Shown: positions 35,905 to 47,280, counted from the stretch's first letter. The stretch: 64,000 nucleotides of DNA from Patellifolia procumbens (GCA_947645195.1 CANSGD010000869.1:62001-126000); one strand, 5' to 3'. The notes: generated by a model not told the origin, from the letters alone. Program-made: numbers and translations.

Positions 35905-38563
35905 TGTAACACCCCGAATTTCTCTGAAATTTTCGTGCGTTAATCATTACTATATTAGACGCTAATTTATATTTTGCTAATATATTTTCCGTTAAATATA
36001 TATATTTTACTTCTACATTGTTATTTCGATAATATTTATATATATTTATAATGTGAATCAGGGTGTAGCATTGTTTAGTAAACTTGCAATGCTCGTAATT
36101 GCGTCAATTCTTTTAACGGGCAATGTAGCGTTCGTGTTTGTGCAAAAGGTATAATATGATGGAGTTGTAAGTACGTGTTTATATAATTTTAATAGTTATA
36201 ATTTTTAATTATAAAACACTTACTTATATATATTTATTTTGAACGATTTACACTGTTCTTGAGACAACTTTTTACTAGTGTTTACACACATTTTGTTTGC
36301 TGAGCTTAAGGGATCCAAAATTTGTCTTACTATGAGGAACCATAGAGTCTTGCTCGGCTTTTACTTTCATACTTGTAACGTTAAACTACTCAAAAGTCAC
36401 ACCTCTTCACTCACTTTCATTATACCTCCTATTGATGGTCATCAAACCCCCATTAAACCCCCCTTAATCACCCTCTCTTCACTTACCATTTTTGCTGGAA
36501 ATAAAATCAGATTTTCCACTCCCTTCTCCATCACCATTCACACGCATAACACCAAAGAAAAGAGAGGAAAAGTTCTTTGCTTCTTTCACAAAATTCTTAC
36601 ACCTAAAATCAGTTTTTCTAGTGGGTTTCAAGGCATTTTTGCACCGATTTTCAAGCATTTGTTGAGTTCGTTGTGGTTTTGTTCGTAGGAGATGAAGGTA
36701 GTGATAATCCACAAGGTGTTTAGACTAAAATCGAAGCATTCTACTATATTCCTCTCGAAGAACATGGTTGAATTGTGGTGCTTTTCATGTATTGGGCATG
36801 TGGTTATGATCATGTCTTTGGTTCTTGCTTGTTGGTTTATCAAGTTTGGTGATTGGATGTTGAAATGAATTGGTGTAACTTGATCATTTTTTATGGAATT
36901 TGGAGTATTTGTTGTTGATGATGATTAGTCTCATGCTAGGATGTTAGTTGGTTGTGTTTGATGTGAGTTTGGCTTGGTTTGGCATGCTTGAGACTTAAAT
37001 GTACGCATTTGTGGTCGAAGCGAGGGCGTACGAGCACAACCGCAAGCCACGAGCAGTAGCAGCTCGCGAACCGCGACGCCCATGGTCGCTCTCGCGACGA
37101 GGGACTGCCCTCTTAGTAGCGTGTTTTTGATTAATTTCCTAATTGGCTTACAACATGTTTATTTGTTGGTTGTTGGGCTTACACGTGTATGTTAAGCATA
37201 TTAAAGTATGTTTGGATTGGTTTTGAGTTATTTTATTAAGGGTCCCGCCCTACTTTTTTGGATAGATTTGAGGTCATTTGGTTTAGAGTGTGTTGAGGGC
37301 CTATACATTGAGTTGTCGACGTTGAAATGCTCGGGGGAGGATAACACTACCCTTAGCATCTATTCGGCAAGAGTTATGTACGGGGAATATTGTGACTTAG
37401 TCATAATGGAGTTCGTACCCAAACTCAGATGACGTTTTTGTGCTATATGCCTTAACATGTACTTTTGATGTCTTATGGATTTGATTTGCATGTATACCTT
37501 GCCGTGTATGTCTCCAATGTTGTTTGGACTCCCTCATATACCTTGACGAGTGTACTCATGGTTTGATTATTTGGATTTCATGTATACCTTGACGTGTGTA
37601 CCCATGTTTGAATGTTGATTTGGATTCCTTTGTATACCTTGTCGTGTATACATTATGTCTTTGTGTTTGATTGATCCTATGGACGGCATGGTCCTAGGAA
37701 TTTGGTTTGATTACCCTAAGGGCGGTATGGTCCTAGGAATTGGTAACTTTACCTTGGACGGTGTGGTCCAATGGTTCCCTCATGGGTGGTAGGCCTTGGG
37801 CGGCATGGTCCAATGAGTCTACTCACAGACGGCATGGTATGTTGTCTTTGAACTTGATGTTGTGATTGATGTGCTTGTTTTATGGTTGTTTGGGTTAATA
37901 GCATTGAGCTTTCTCTTTATGCATGTTGATGCTTGTCTCTTATTGTATCATGTTTTGCACGCTGTGATTATGTTTCTTGTGGTGTATGTCTTTAGCGTTG
38001 CTTATAACTTTCTTAAAGTTTATTATTTTTTCCTATTTGGGCTGGGAGAACTGCTAGTTACTCCCCATTGATTGTTGAAGTTGTTGATTTATTATGCAGA
38101 TGATAATGCTGTTTAGGATCGTTACAGTTTGGACCGGAACTGTGCGGTTTGGCATTGTGAGCAAGGAGTTTGTGCTAGTCATAGTGGACGAGCACTTTGA
38201 GTCAGGAATTAGGACTAGCTACTTAGTGGGTCTTAAGTAGTTTTCTTTATGTGTTGTCGTTTGTTTTGAACCATGGATTATTGGTATTGTCTCTGGATTT
38301 GGATCACTTTATTTTGAGGTCTTCTGGAGTTTTCATAGTTGTTTTGGAACTATGGTTGGAATGAGGATATGGGACTTCATTTTCCTTTATATATGATATT
38401 CGGAAGTTAATTACTATTTTTTGGAGGATTATTGCTTATTTATAGTTTAAATTCTACTCCTTAGAGTAGCATCTCCGTCTTAGTGGTATTTCCGCCACCA
38501 CTAGTTGCTTTTATTTCATTTACATTTGTCCCTTTTCTTTATGGTATCGGACGGGATGTTACA
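35905..38563 (+). mobile_element. Gypsy-type solo LTR (2,659 bp)
   Basis: It begins TGTAACACCCCGAATTTC and ends GGGATGTTACA, the ends being inverted (TGTAAC/GTTACA). It is flanked by a perfect ACTAA at 35900-35904 and 38564-38568. Copy A has the empty site (CTACTAATATAAATATTG). The terminus and length resemble large Ty3/gypsy LTRs and the LTR at 59776. The interior has variants of GTATACCTTG(A/C)CGTGTGTA and GGCGGCATGGTCC (37490-37850), with no supported coding region. Confidence 0.85.
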
Positions 38564-39039
38564 ACTAATATAAATATTGTTAGTAAAAAATTACAAACTT
38601 GCAATATTTTCAAGGATACTTTTATATTTAATGATATTTTTTTTATCTTTGTTTAAAAGATTTGTTTTATGAAATTTTCGTTGTTTAGATTTGTACGAAT
38701 CCTTTGTTTAAAACTTAAAAAAAAAAGAATTATTATTTTTTCCAGATTTTTTCATAGATTAGCTTCATATTGTTCATCTTCACCATTTTTTACTATTGAT
38801 TTATAGTAATTTTCCTGTCGTTTTCAATTTAAAAGGTTGTTTTTCGCAAAAAAGTGATTATAAAAGGTTGTTTCTGACAAAAAAAGTCTATTATATTTTC
38901 ATCCATACTATGTAATAAAATTCAATATGAAATATAGTATTTCAATCGTCAATGTATTATGTAAATTCAAATATCGTTAATTAATAAAACTAGTTCAAAT
39001 GATTGTAAATTTAATTTGTAATTCTCTAGTAATGATATA

Positions 39040-39339
39040 CTCCCTCCGTTTGTTTTTAATTGTTACACTTTCCTTTTTTGAACGTTTCTTTTAATTGTTA
39101 CACTTTTACTTTTACTAATTTTGGTAAACTTCACATCTTTATATTCCAATTTTCAATAATTTTGGGACCCACATGTCATTATTTTTCCCAATAAATATTC
39201 AATCACCCCACACTTTTTACTTTTACAACATTATCTCTTCTACTTTATCAATTCCCTAAACAATCATTGCATAAATTTCATCAATTTTCTTGTTTATCCC
39301 CCAAAGCAAAGTGTAACAATTTAAAACAAACGGAGGGAG
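39040..39339. mobile_element. Stowaway-type MITE (300 bp)
   Basis: The left end is CTCCCTCCGTTTGTTTTTAA and the right end is TTAAAACAAACGGAGGGAG. TA lies at 39038-39039 and 39340-39341. It is absent from copy A at the matching position. Confidence 0.92.
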
Positions 39340-40204
39340 TACATTTTAATAGTACACCCAGTGTATGTGTGACCAATATACAGTAGAACTATTATTATAC
39401 ACCCGGGTGTACCATTAGCATGGTACAACCGGAAGTATTTTCGTCAGTTTTCGCTCTTTACTACAATTGCACGCGCCAACGTTGCTTCAATTTCTATTTT
39501 TCTCTTTCCTCTCTTCTTTCACTGTCAGAGACAAGTTAGAAACCCTGAAATTCAAAAGGAAAGCTTCCATCTCTCTCCTATGGCTTCCTCATCTGCATAT
39601 GTTTCATTTCACCAGTTTTTCTCTTCTCAATTACTCGATTCTCGCTCATTATTTCCATTTTTTTCATCCTTTTACATCAAAATTGTTGTTTCTTTTGTTG
39701 TGCTGTGTTGAAGAATCTGAAGATATTCAAAATGAATTTACATTGAAGACTGCAATTGACTTATGTTGTGATAAATATCTTGAAAAATACAACGAGGATC
39801 GTGCTACTTTAGAGATTTTTTTAACATTTCTCATTGTTGAAAGAGGTATTCACCATTTCTACATTTCTCAATTTAGCGATTCTCTCTCCTTTTGTTCATC
39901 TTTTCTTTCATTTTTTTTTTTAAAAATTTGCTCAAAGCTCGAAGATTTGCTCATTTAAGCAAATGAGAAGAAGTATTTTACTCAGTGAATTTTTCCTATT
40001 TACCGATTTTTAATTTTGCTCATTTAAGCAAATGATCTGATGTTTATTTTTGCTCAAGACTGAAAGATTTGCCCATTTGAGCAACTGAGCAGAATGAAAT
40101 TGCTTTAGAGGAAAAATTATGTTCATTTCCTCAGATGAGTATTTTGAACGAACAAAATTAATTTGCTCAGGAGAAAAAGTTCTGCTCATTTTTTCGAATG
40201 AGCA

Positions 40205-40462
40205 TCTTTTACTTTTTTCATTAAATGAAATAAGTGCTCATCTAATAAATGAGCAGCTGTTGGGTACATACTTTTTTTCATTTATAGAAATAATTGATCA
40301 TTTAAGAAATGACCAGCTGTTATGAGTACTGACATTTTCATTCAATGAAATAATTGCTCATTTACGAAATGAGCAGTTGATATGGGTACTGACTTTTTCA
40401 TTCAAAGAAATAATCGCTCATTTAAGAAATGCACAACTCTTATGGGTACTGACATTTTCATA
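40205..40462. repeat. 60-bp tandem repeat, about four units
   Basis: Each unit has TTTTTCATT, GAAATAA, TGCTCATTTAAGAAATGAGC (variants) and TATGGGTACTGAC. Copy A retains only one or two units (32765-32850). Confidence 0.8.
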
Positions 40463-40917
40463 TCGTCAAAACCCTTATTTTCATAACATAGAACAGTAGC
40501 TATTATGTGAAATCGGTTCACCAATTTATAAAATAAATAGAAATACTAATGAATTACCTTGATTTTGTTGTTCAATTGCTTCTATAAATGGTATTATTTC
40601 TGCCATTGTTGAATTCCAAAGTTTCAAAGTATCAGTTGATAAATACTCAAAAATATCCCAAAAATTTCAAATATTTCGAACAAGTATCAAAATTTGTTGA
40701 ATGAATTGTCGAAATCACCATAATTTGATGAATTTCAGCCATGCAATTGCAGAAAATTTCTGGTAACTATTTGGGATAAAAGTAGAGCTATTTTGGAGGA
40801 TGAAACTGAGCTAACATAGTTTTGTTTTTTATGCTCAGAAATTATCGACGCGCCCTTACACTTCCACTTTATTACGAGAATGTTACCAGGTGTAACATGA
40901 GTATGGTACAACCGAAT

Positions 40918-41093
40918 TTTTTTTTTAAGAAGTGGCCCGAACCCCACTCGGGTCCTATTGGGCCAGACAGTTGAGAGTAGGGGGGAAGGGAAAGGGAATT
41001 CCTTACCCTCAAAGTGCCCCTAGTGGGGATTGAACCCTCAACCTTAAGATTGCAATGGTACAAACCTTTTCAATATACCAAGTACTACTTAGT
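40918..41093 (-). mobile_element. tRNA-derived SINE (176 bp)
   Basis: On the minus strand it starts ACTAAGTAGTACTTGGTATA. It has a B-box-like GGTTCAATCCC about 60 bp in and ends in an A run (plus-strand T run at 40918-40926). It is flanked by a perfect 14-bp duplication TGGTACAACCGAAT at 40904-40917 and 41094-41107. No protein is coded; the minus-strand open frames here are fortuitous. Confidence 0.85.
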
Positions 41094-41350
41094 TGGTACA
41101 ACCGAATATAGGATGCATGATCTCCATATATATCAAATGTATATATATCATCTCTCCACATCACTCGGTGCAGGTTTTGCATCAAATTTATGATATGAAG
41201 TATAAAAGTAAATGATGACTGTTGGGACCAGTGTCATTAATGTTTGCTTGCTTGATGCCGTACAATGGTAGAGGCGAGCTCATTAACTAAAACAATAGTG
41301 GTTGCTTATTAATTACTCAAAATACGCCAGGATCTTAACTCAGTCCACAC

Positions 41351-41878
41351 CTTAGTTAGTTAAAAACGGGACGAGAATTAAACGGCGTTTAATTCGTCAA
41401 GTTTAAAACGGCAAAATTTTGAAAAATACGGTCAAATATCCGATAAAAAGAAGGTTGACTTTTTATAATACGAAATACGGATGTATACGCATTTAAAACG
41501 GCTCCACCTCAAAAGTTTGGCTAAAAATCCGGACACTATTTTCTTGCGTTTTACTTATGCTATGCTCTAATTTAAAAGATATCAACTTATATACCTATTC
41601 ATCATAAGTAAGTCCCAATATTTTCGAAGAGCATTTCCTATAAAAGACTCAAAGCAATAATTACGCTAAAACTCTAAAAGGTCTCGTATAGTCGCAGAGA
41701 CATGAAAATTTGAGACACGTGGTTTCTTTTTTTCTTTAAAGCAGTTTTTTTTCAAAAAAAAACGCATTCGGCGCGTTTTATACGGGAGGTGGAGTTTTTT
41801 TTGTGTTTAATACGGCGGGGGCTCAAAAAAACGTTTTTTTGGCTAGACGGAGTTTTAAACGCGTTTTAACTAACTAAG
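41351..41878. mobile_element. hAT-like MITE (528 bp)
   Basis: The inverted ends are CTTAGTTAGTTAAAA on both sides, with an 8-bp duplication GTCCACAC at 41343-41350 and 41879-41886. The 8-bp length is that of hAT elements. The interior is rich in AAACGG/CCGTTT steps and has no transposase. Confidence 0.85.
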
Positions 41879-42093
41879 GTCCACACTACTCCCTTATATT
41901 TTTCAATTTTTTTCAAAAAAATATACAAGTGAATAGTGTGGAGTGGGTTTATGGGTAAAGATCCTGGAAAATTTCATATGGTTAGTGTGGGCAGAGTTTA
42001 CTAATAAATAAAGGAATATAATAAAATCAGAATTCAATTACAAATGCATTTAATATTTAGTTACTAATTATTTACTTTTTTGAGTAAATTCTA

Positions 42094-42378
42094 CTCCCTC
42101 CATCTCATATTAGATGATACGGTTTGACTTTTACAGAGTTTTAGAAGTGTTATTTGAAGAACTTATTTTATTGAGAGTAGTTGATTATTGGTCTTTGTTT
42201 CAGTACACAAAGTACATGTTAGTGGGGTTGGGAGTTGGCCGGGTAATAAATTAATGATATGTGGGACCCATTAATATTAGAAAATAATATTTCTATCGTA
42301 CTAACATGCCATTTATAAAAGTGTATCAACTAATGTGTGACAGATGAATAAAGGAAGTGTAATATGCGATGGAGGGAA
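42094..42378. mobile_element. Stowaway-type MITE (285 bp)
   Basis: The left end is CTCCCTCCATCTCATATTAG and the right end is AATATGCGATGGAGGGAA. TA lies at 42092-42093 and 42379-42380. Confidence 0.85.
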
Positions 42379-42832
42379 TACAAGTTAAAAGTTATTTTTA
42401 ACTCTAGGGGATCTCGACCCGTGTAAAGTAGTCAGGCCACATGCAGTATAGTGAAGCTGAGTATTGTGATAGCAGATTGATATCGACAAGAATAAAAGCG
42501 ATAAAGAACAAACACATATCTAACGTAGTTGACTAGCAATGTGCTAGTTACTTCCAACACAAATTATATTATTCCAGTTAGGCACAAATTAATTCTAAAA
42601 GGTTCATGTAATACCCTAGCAGTTAATCTAAACATAATGAGCCTAAAACTCCCCAAAAGAGAAACAAGGTTTACATAACCTTATAACACCAGAAAAATCC
42701 TATATAATATCCGGACAACTCAAGGTATATTTCAACAAGTATACTAGCTAGAGCTAAGTACTCTTGTTCTTTTCGGCTGAAAACAATTGAACTATACTAA
42801 ACTGAATTTAAAGAAATACTAGTAAAAAGTGA
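42379..42832. other. Unassigned stretch
   Basis: I see no coding or repeat boundary here. The text GATAGCAGATTGATATCGACAAG near 42470 does not match other parts of the window. Confidence 0.3.
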
Positions 42833-42924
42833 CACTACAAAAAAATAGCTTCCGTCGCTAATTTAGTTACGGATTCAAATCCGTTGCTATTATTCCGTCG
42901 CTATAAACACTAAATTTTGTAGTG
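42833..42924. mobile_element. Mini-CACTA element (92 bp)
   Basis: It starts CACTACAAAAAAATAGC and ends AATTTTGTAGTG. A 3-bp duplication TGA lies at 42830-42832 and 42925-42927. It contains CCGTCGCTA and CCGTTGCTA sub-terminal motifs like those at 14640-14858. It is essentially two CACTA termini joined. Confidence 0.85.
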
Positions 42925-43461
42925 TGAGAGGAAAATTTGTCTAGATCTCAACTAAACTAAAAATAAGCTTGAGAAAGACCTTGAGCCGAGTATCCAAGTA
43001 ATCGAGTGGGGCAGTAATGATAATAAGGAAAATTGGTTTCAGGTCCAAACTGAGTAACCTGTTAACTGTTTGTTGCTAAGAAAATAACGAAGGGTTTGAA
43101 ATATAATAACCCTTACTTATGTCGGGCTGTGCTCCGGATTTCTGTGCATTGAATTTAATAATAGTTAATTAAAATAATTGATGTCATATAGTGTGAACAA
43201 TTATCAAAACTAAAAGTCATCTCATTTACAATATGAATTTTGGAAAGTTACAACTTAACTCTTGGTTTCCATTCATAGATCATTATTGATTTTGATACAA
43301 GAAGCATTAATAACATCTTCAAGTGGTGGATGGTAGCCCTAATTTCATACTTAAGTTCAAGAATTCGAATCTTCGCATTGTCTTTAATTAAATATATGAG
43401 AAAGAAATCGATAGAGTGCTATTTAAAGAGGTATGTCGTTGACACGTGACACGTGACAGAT

Positions 43462-43756
43462 TGCTGATAGTGTATAAACTATTCCTCGACCTTCAACCAT
43501 CGGTTTAAACTTTTGGTTCAGTTGGTTCCTTGATATGGTATCTGAGCTAGTGTGACCATAAGGTCACGGGTTGGAATCTCATCCACCCATCCTTTTAGGT
43601 GGAGTATAATAGCGCAAGGTATGAGGGAGACTTGTGCTTCGTCCACATTTCAAAACCATTGGGCTCTTGTGTGAGAGATATAATATAGTATAAAACTAGT
43701 CCAGTGCCTTCAACTATCACCTTAAAAATTTGGTTAAGTTGCTTCCTTGACATTTG
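43462..43756 (+). mobile_element. TRIM-like element
   Basis: Two related stretches of about 75 bp (43462-43537 and 43675-43756; shared CTTCAAC(C/T)ATC, TTTGGTT(C/A)AGTTG and TTCCTTGA) flank an internal part. The internal part begins TATGGTATCTGAGC, one change from the iMet primer site. A 'GGTCACGGGTTGGAATCTC' box follows. The total is about 295 bp, with no protein coded. Ends and target duplication are not certain. Confidence 0.5.
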
Positions 43757-44095
43757 AAATTCTTGCATACACTTTTTAATATATATATTGAACTTAAATA
43801 ATAAGTTTCGTTTTAAATACTTAAAATAGAAGTTTATACATTTAAGTTCACAACAATAAAATTCTTGTTATCAAGGCTTGTAAAATAAGAAGAGAAAGAA
43901 ATTGTTTATAAGAGAGGACCAAACGAATAATAGTATTACAAGATCATTACAACAGCATTACTTCCTTATATGCATTATGAGAAAAAGCTATAAACGTAGT
44001 ACAGACGTAATACGTAAGATGAGTCTTATCCTTTGACGAGTTAATAACTTCTTTTTAAAAAAAATTAACCGTTCATACGTAATTAGAGACATTAA
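43757..44095. other. 3' flank of the P450 pseudogene
   Basis: AT-rich sequence with no feature that I can support; it would hold the 3' UTR and polyadenylation region of the minus-strand P450. Confidence 0.4.
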
Positions 44096-46031
44096 TTACC
44101 GAGAATGATATATCCGAACCTTACCTCCATACTTCATGCGAAGAATTATAGAGATATCAGGAACAATTTGATGTTCTTCGACAGCTTCTATGACATAGTT
44201 ATGTATTATGGTTGCAGCAACAATTTTCATCTGAGTGAAGGCCATATCTTTTCCTAGACAAGTCCTTGGCCCTGAATTGAAGGAAAAGAACTTGTGTGAT
44301 GGCTCATGCCTTAGTTCCCCTAGTTCTGAAATCCATCTACGGGCTTAAACTCATTGCAATCTTCTCCCCATGTAGATTTCATCCTTCCCATTGCGTACAC
44401 ATCAAAGATAATTTGCATGTCTGCCGTCACATGGTGACCGCTAGGAAGTACGTCGGGTGCGATGGGGGACTTAGCCTCAAACGCAATGGGAGGGTACAAT
44501 CTTAATGTTTCGGATAATGCTGCGTGAAGATAAATTAGATTACTGTGCACCTCTTTAAAGTTCGTCTTATTCATTTGTACATTATCTAATTCCTTTTTTT
44601 ATCTTAGAAGGACTTTAGGGTTTTTTAAAAGCAAGTAAAAGAACCAAGATAGCGTAGAACTAATTGTATCTCGTCCGGCTATGAACTTACTCAATATCAT
44701 ATCCCTTAAAAATGTATCCTCTTTATCACCAACTGAAGTTTTCTTACTTGCATCCTCTTCGATATATGACGTTAATAAATCGTTACTCACCTTACTGTCT
44801 TCCTTACTACGTCGTCTCCTTTCTTCTCTCTTTTCAGCTATGCACTTGTAAATGAAACCATCAAGAGTTTGCCAAGCTTTTTTATACTTGTACTCTTTTC
44901 CCACATTTAACCATCTTTGTAGTTTCCAAACAAAAGTTGGCACTACATGGCGGTAGAAAATTGCCTCTTCGACCTCGTCCAACGCTTTAGACGACGGTAT
45001 ATTAGGCAGAGGCGGATCTACCTTCAAAAAAGGGTAGACAAGTGTCTACCCAAGTAGAAAAAGGTGACTTAATATCAATAATTTTACTTGCAGCAGAGCT
45101 GGTTGTTGTGCATTTAGTTTTGCCTAGTGAGTTGGGTTCGAATCTTTGCACACGTCAAAAATTACTTGTCTTACTTTTATTTGATGTCCAATTACAAGTT
45201 TTAGTGGGCTTATGATAGATTGATCAATCAGTTATGGTTTTTTTGTCAAAACCTATGTTGATTTATTTTGCTTATTTTATTGTGCAAAACTTTGTAAGTA
45301 TATTTTTAGTAAACTCATTAAAATGGTTAATTTGGACTTTTATGAAGTTCAGTAATCCCCTCCCCCTAAATTGTATAGTTATACTAGCATTGTTTTCTAT
45401 AGTTGTGTCTACCCAAGCTCAATTTTCTGAATCCGCCACTGATATTAGGCATATCTAGTGAGAGTGATTTTGGGTCGTGGTCCATGATAATGGTACATAT
45501 CGTATCAAATGTAAACCTTGCAAACAGATCTTGCAAGTCGAGTTCGATAGCGTTCTTAGAGACACGATCAAGGACAGGAATAAGTCCAATCTCAACCTTT
45601 TCCCATGTCTTTTTAACCAAATATTAATTAAAAGTAGGGTGGCCAAGGAATGATTGAGCCATTTTTCGGTGGTATTTCCACACTAAAAAATCAGTTGTTG
45701 AGATAGAATCACCAAGAATATCAAGCATTTCACGAAACTTGGTTCCTTTGGGATAATTACCAAAGTTCTTGCTCATGACATGTTCAACATTGGCAGGATC
45801 AACGGTGGCTAGAATGTTCATTTTGGCGAACCAAGGACCCTTAAAAAAGAAGGTCAAATGAGTTTTTTCAAGAACTTCAATTATATAGGCATGAATTCTA
45901 TGGACATTTTTAAGAAGTGCAGGAAGCATCCCAAGAAAAAGCCAGTTTGTTGGCATACCATTTTTCTTATGAAAGAAATAAAAGAGAACAAGGAGTAGGA
46001 GGATCATGAATATTGTTTCTAAGTATGCCAT
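44096..46031 (-). pseudogene. CYP96A-type cytochrome P450 pseudogene
   Basis: This is an intronless P450 on the minus strand. It starts MAYLETIFMILLLLVLFYFF (membrane anchor), followed by NWLFLGMLPALL, FKGPWFAKM, VDPANVEHVMSKNFGNYPKG and the C-helix WKYHRK. It continues with the I-helix FIAGRDTISSTLSWFF, the ETLRLYPP helix (ExxR) and the haem loop FFSFNSGPRTCLGKDMA with its cysteine, ending at a stop at 44096-44098. Members of this clade hydroxylate alkanes or fatty acids in the ER. Lesions are a stop at 45624-45626, a stop at 44599-44601, a frameshift near 44330 (KP then RRWISELG) and a 434-bp insertion at 45008-45441. All landmark residues survive, so inactivation looks recent. Subfamily is from motif recognition only; another CYP86-clan member is possible. 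Confidence 0.88.
45008..45441. mobile_element. 434-bp DNA transposon inserted in the P450
   Basis: The flanks are a perfect 9-bp ATATTAGGC at 44999-45007 and 45442-45450. The ends are AGAGGCGGATCTACC on the left and, complemented, CAGTGGCGGATTCAG on the right, a short imperfect inverted pair. TGTCTACCCAAG occurs near both ends (45029 and 45408). Removing it rejoins the P450 reading at MPNI/PSSKALDEVEEA. The 9-bp duplication suggests a Mutator-like element, but the short ends leave this open. Confidence 0.8.
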
Positions 46032-46068
46032 TCTCGGCAAATCAAAAGAAGTAAAGAAATATTATTAT

Positions 46069-46824
46069 GTGAAACTATTGGGTCAGACCGTCTGACCCAA
46101 TATATTTCGTCGGACGAAGCGGCGAGAACGGCGCGGCAGCATCTCTAAACCTCCCTCCCCACCGCCGGCGTCCTCTGTCTCTGCCGGCACATCACCTCCT
46201 CCAACAGAGGTTACCGCCACCACATCAACACATCACCTCCCTCCCCATTCGCCGGCTGCTATAGGCGGTGGTGATGGCTGTGCTATGCCGTGGCTTGGGG
46301 TTGTTTTGGTCGAGGTTGTGCGTGTTTGATTGATGTTGAATTGTATGGTATTGTTTCTGTTTTTTGCCATTGATGTCGAAGTGTCGAGTGAAGAAGATGA
46401 ATGGTTTGGGTGAAGAAGCAGGTGAAGAAGCAGGTTAGAATGGTTTTTCAGTTAGTTTTTGTTTTGTTTCAGTTGGAGTTTATTTTGTTTCAGTTACTCC
46501 TTTTTTTTATTTGCTTCTAACTTACTTTCATTTACTCCCCTTTTTTTTCATTTGCTTCTAACTTGCTTTCATTTACTACCCTTTTTTCAGTTAGACTAAA
46601 ACACGTAAATGAAACAATATGATAAGTAACTGAACTTAAAAGACATCCAACTGAAATAAAAAAAACCAACTGAATTTTTTTTGAAACCAACTGAACAAAA
46701 ATTGAAACTAACTGAACAAAAATTGACTAAAACAAAAATGAAACCAACTGAAACAAAAATGAAATCAACTAAAAGTCGTCCGACCAAATGTTATGGTCGG
46801 ACGCGTCTGACCTAATACCTTCTC
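46069..46824. mobile_element. Mutator-like MITE in the P450 5' leader (756 bp)
   Basis: The duplication is TATTATTAT at 46060-46068 and 46825-46833. The left end is GTGAAACTATTGGGTCAGAC, the right-end complement GAGAAGGTATTAGGTCAGAC. Both arms continue with GTC(T/C)GACC and a GTCGGACGA block. The interior starts GC-rich (46110-46260) and ends with repeats of AACCAACTGAAC (46660-46770). It is the same family as 58547-59400, though the left interiors differ. It lies 38 bp upstream of the P450 ATG. Confidence 0.88.
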
Positions 46825-46910
46825 TATTATTATATGTGTTACTTAGAAATTGAACGTTAGGGTATGGTTTACGTTTGGTATGTAAATAGTTATTTAGCCA
46901 GTTTATATAG

Positions 46911-46920
46911 GAAGTATGAA
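46911..46920 (-). promoter_or_regulatory. Probable TATA box of the P450
   Basis: The minus strand reads CTATATAAAC. If the 756-bp MULE and its 9-bp duplication are removed, this lies about 115 bp upstream of the ATG at 46031, a normal distance for a plant gene. Confidence 0.5.
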
Positions 46921-46959
46921 GGATGTTGATTGGTTCTTCGGTTTAGTGGTGGACCGAGA

Positions 46960-47280
46960 AACCAATAGGTTCATGATTGAGCATTGTAAAAGTTACTATA
47001 ACGTATAATTTCTAGATTTTAATGATACTATAGAAAGGTAAATAAAGTTTTTCTTACAAATTTTGGGTGTCGTGTACCACCTTTTACTTCAATGTAGATA
47101 CGCTATTACTCTGTTACGTGGCGGGCCGAGAAATCTGCTTTTGGGATGTTAATTGAGAATTTTGGATTGTAAAATTTATAATAAGGTAGTATTTTAGATT
47201 CTAATGGTCCAGAACAAAGGTATGTAAAACTTTTCATCTTGATGTGTTAGTTACCATAACTTACTTCAATATGGGCCGGT
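46960..47280. repeat. Two diverged copies of an unknown repeat
   Basis: Two stretches of about 150 bp, one from about 46960 and one from about 47125, share G(G/A)CCGAGAAA, ATTGTAAAA, TAGATT(T/C)TAATG, AAAGGTA(A/T)(A/G)TAAA and ACTTCAAT. They are well diverged, in the same orientation, and lie in the ancestral promoter region of the P450. Confidence 0.55.

Larger units (their letters stand above)
34841..40465. repeat. Large repeat unit, copy B, with two insertions
   Basis: This is homologous to copy A (30093-32860), same orientation. Insertions absent from copy A are a solo LTR (35905-38563, duplication ACTAA) and a Stowaway MITE (39040-39339). The right end carries more copies of a 60-bp repeat than copy A does. 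An open frame at 39467-39958 (163 residues) spans sequence that in copy A is broken after 89 residues, and I would not call it a gene. Confidence 0.75.
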
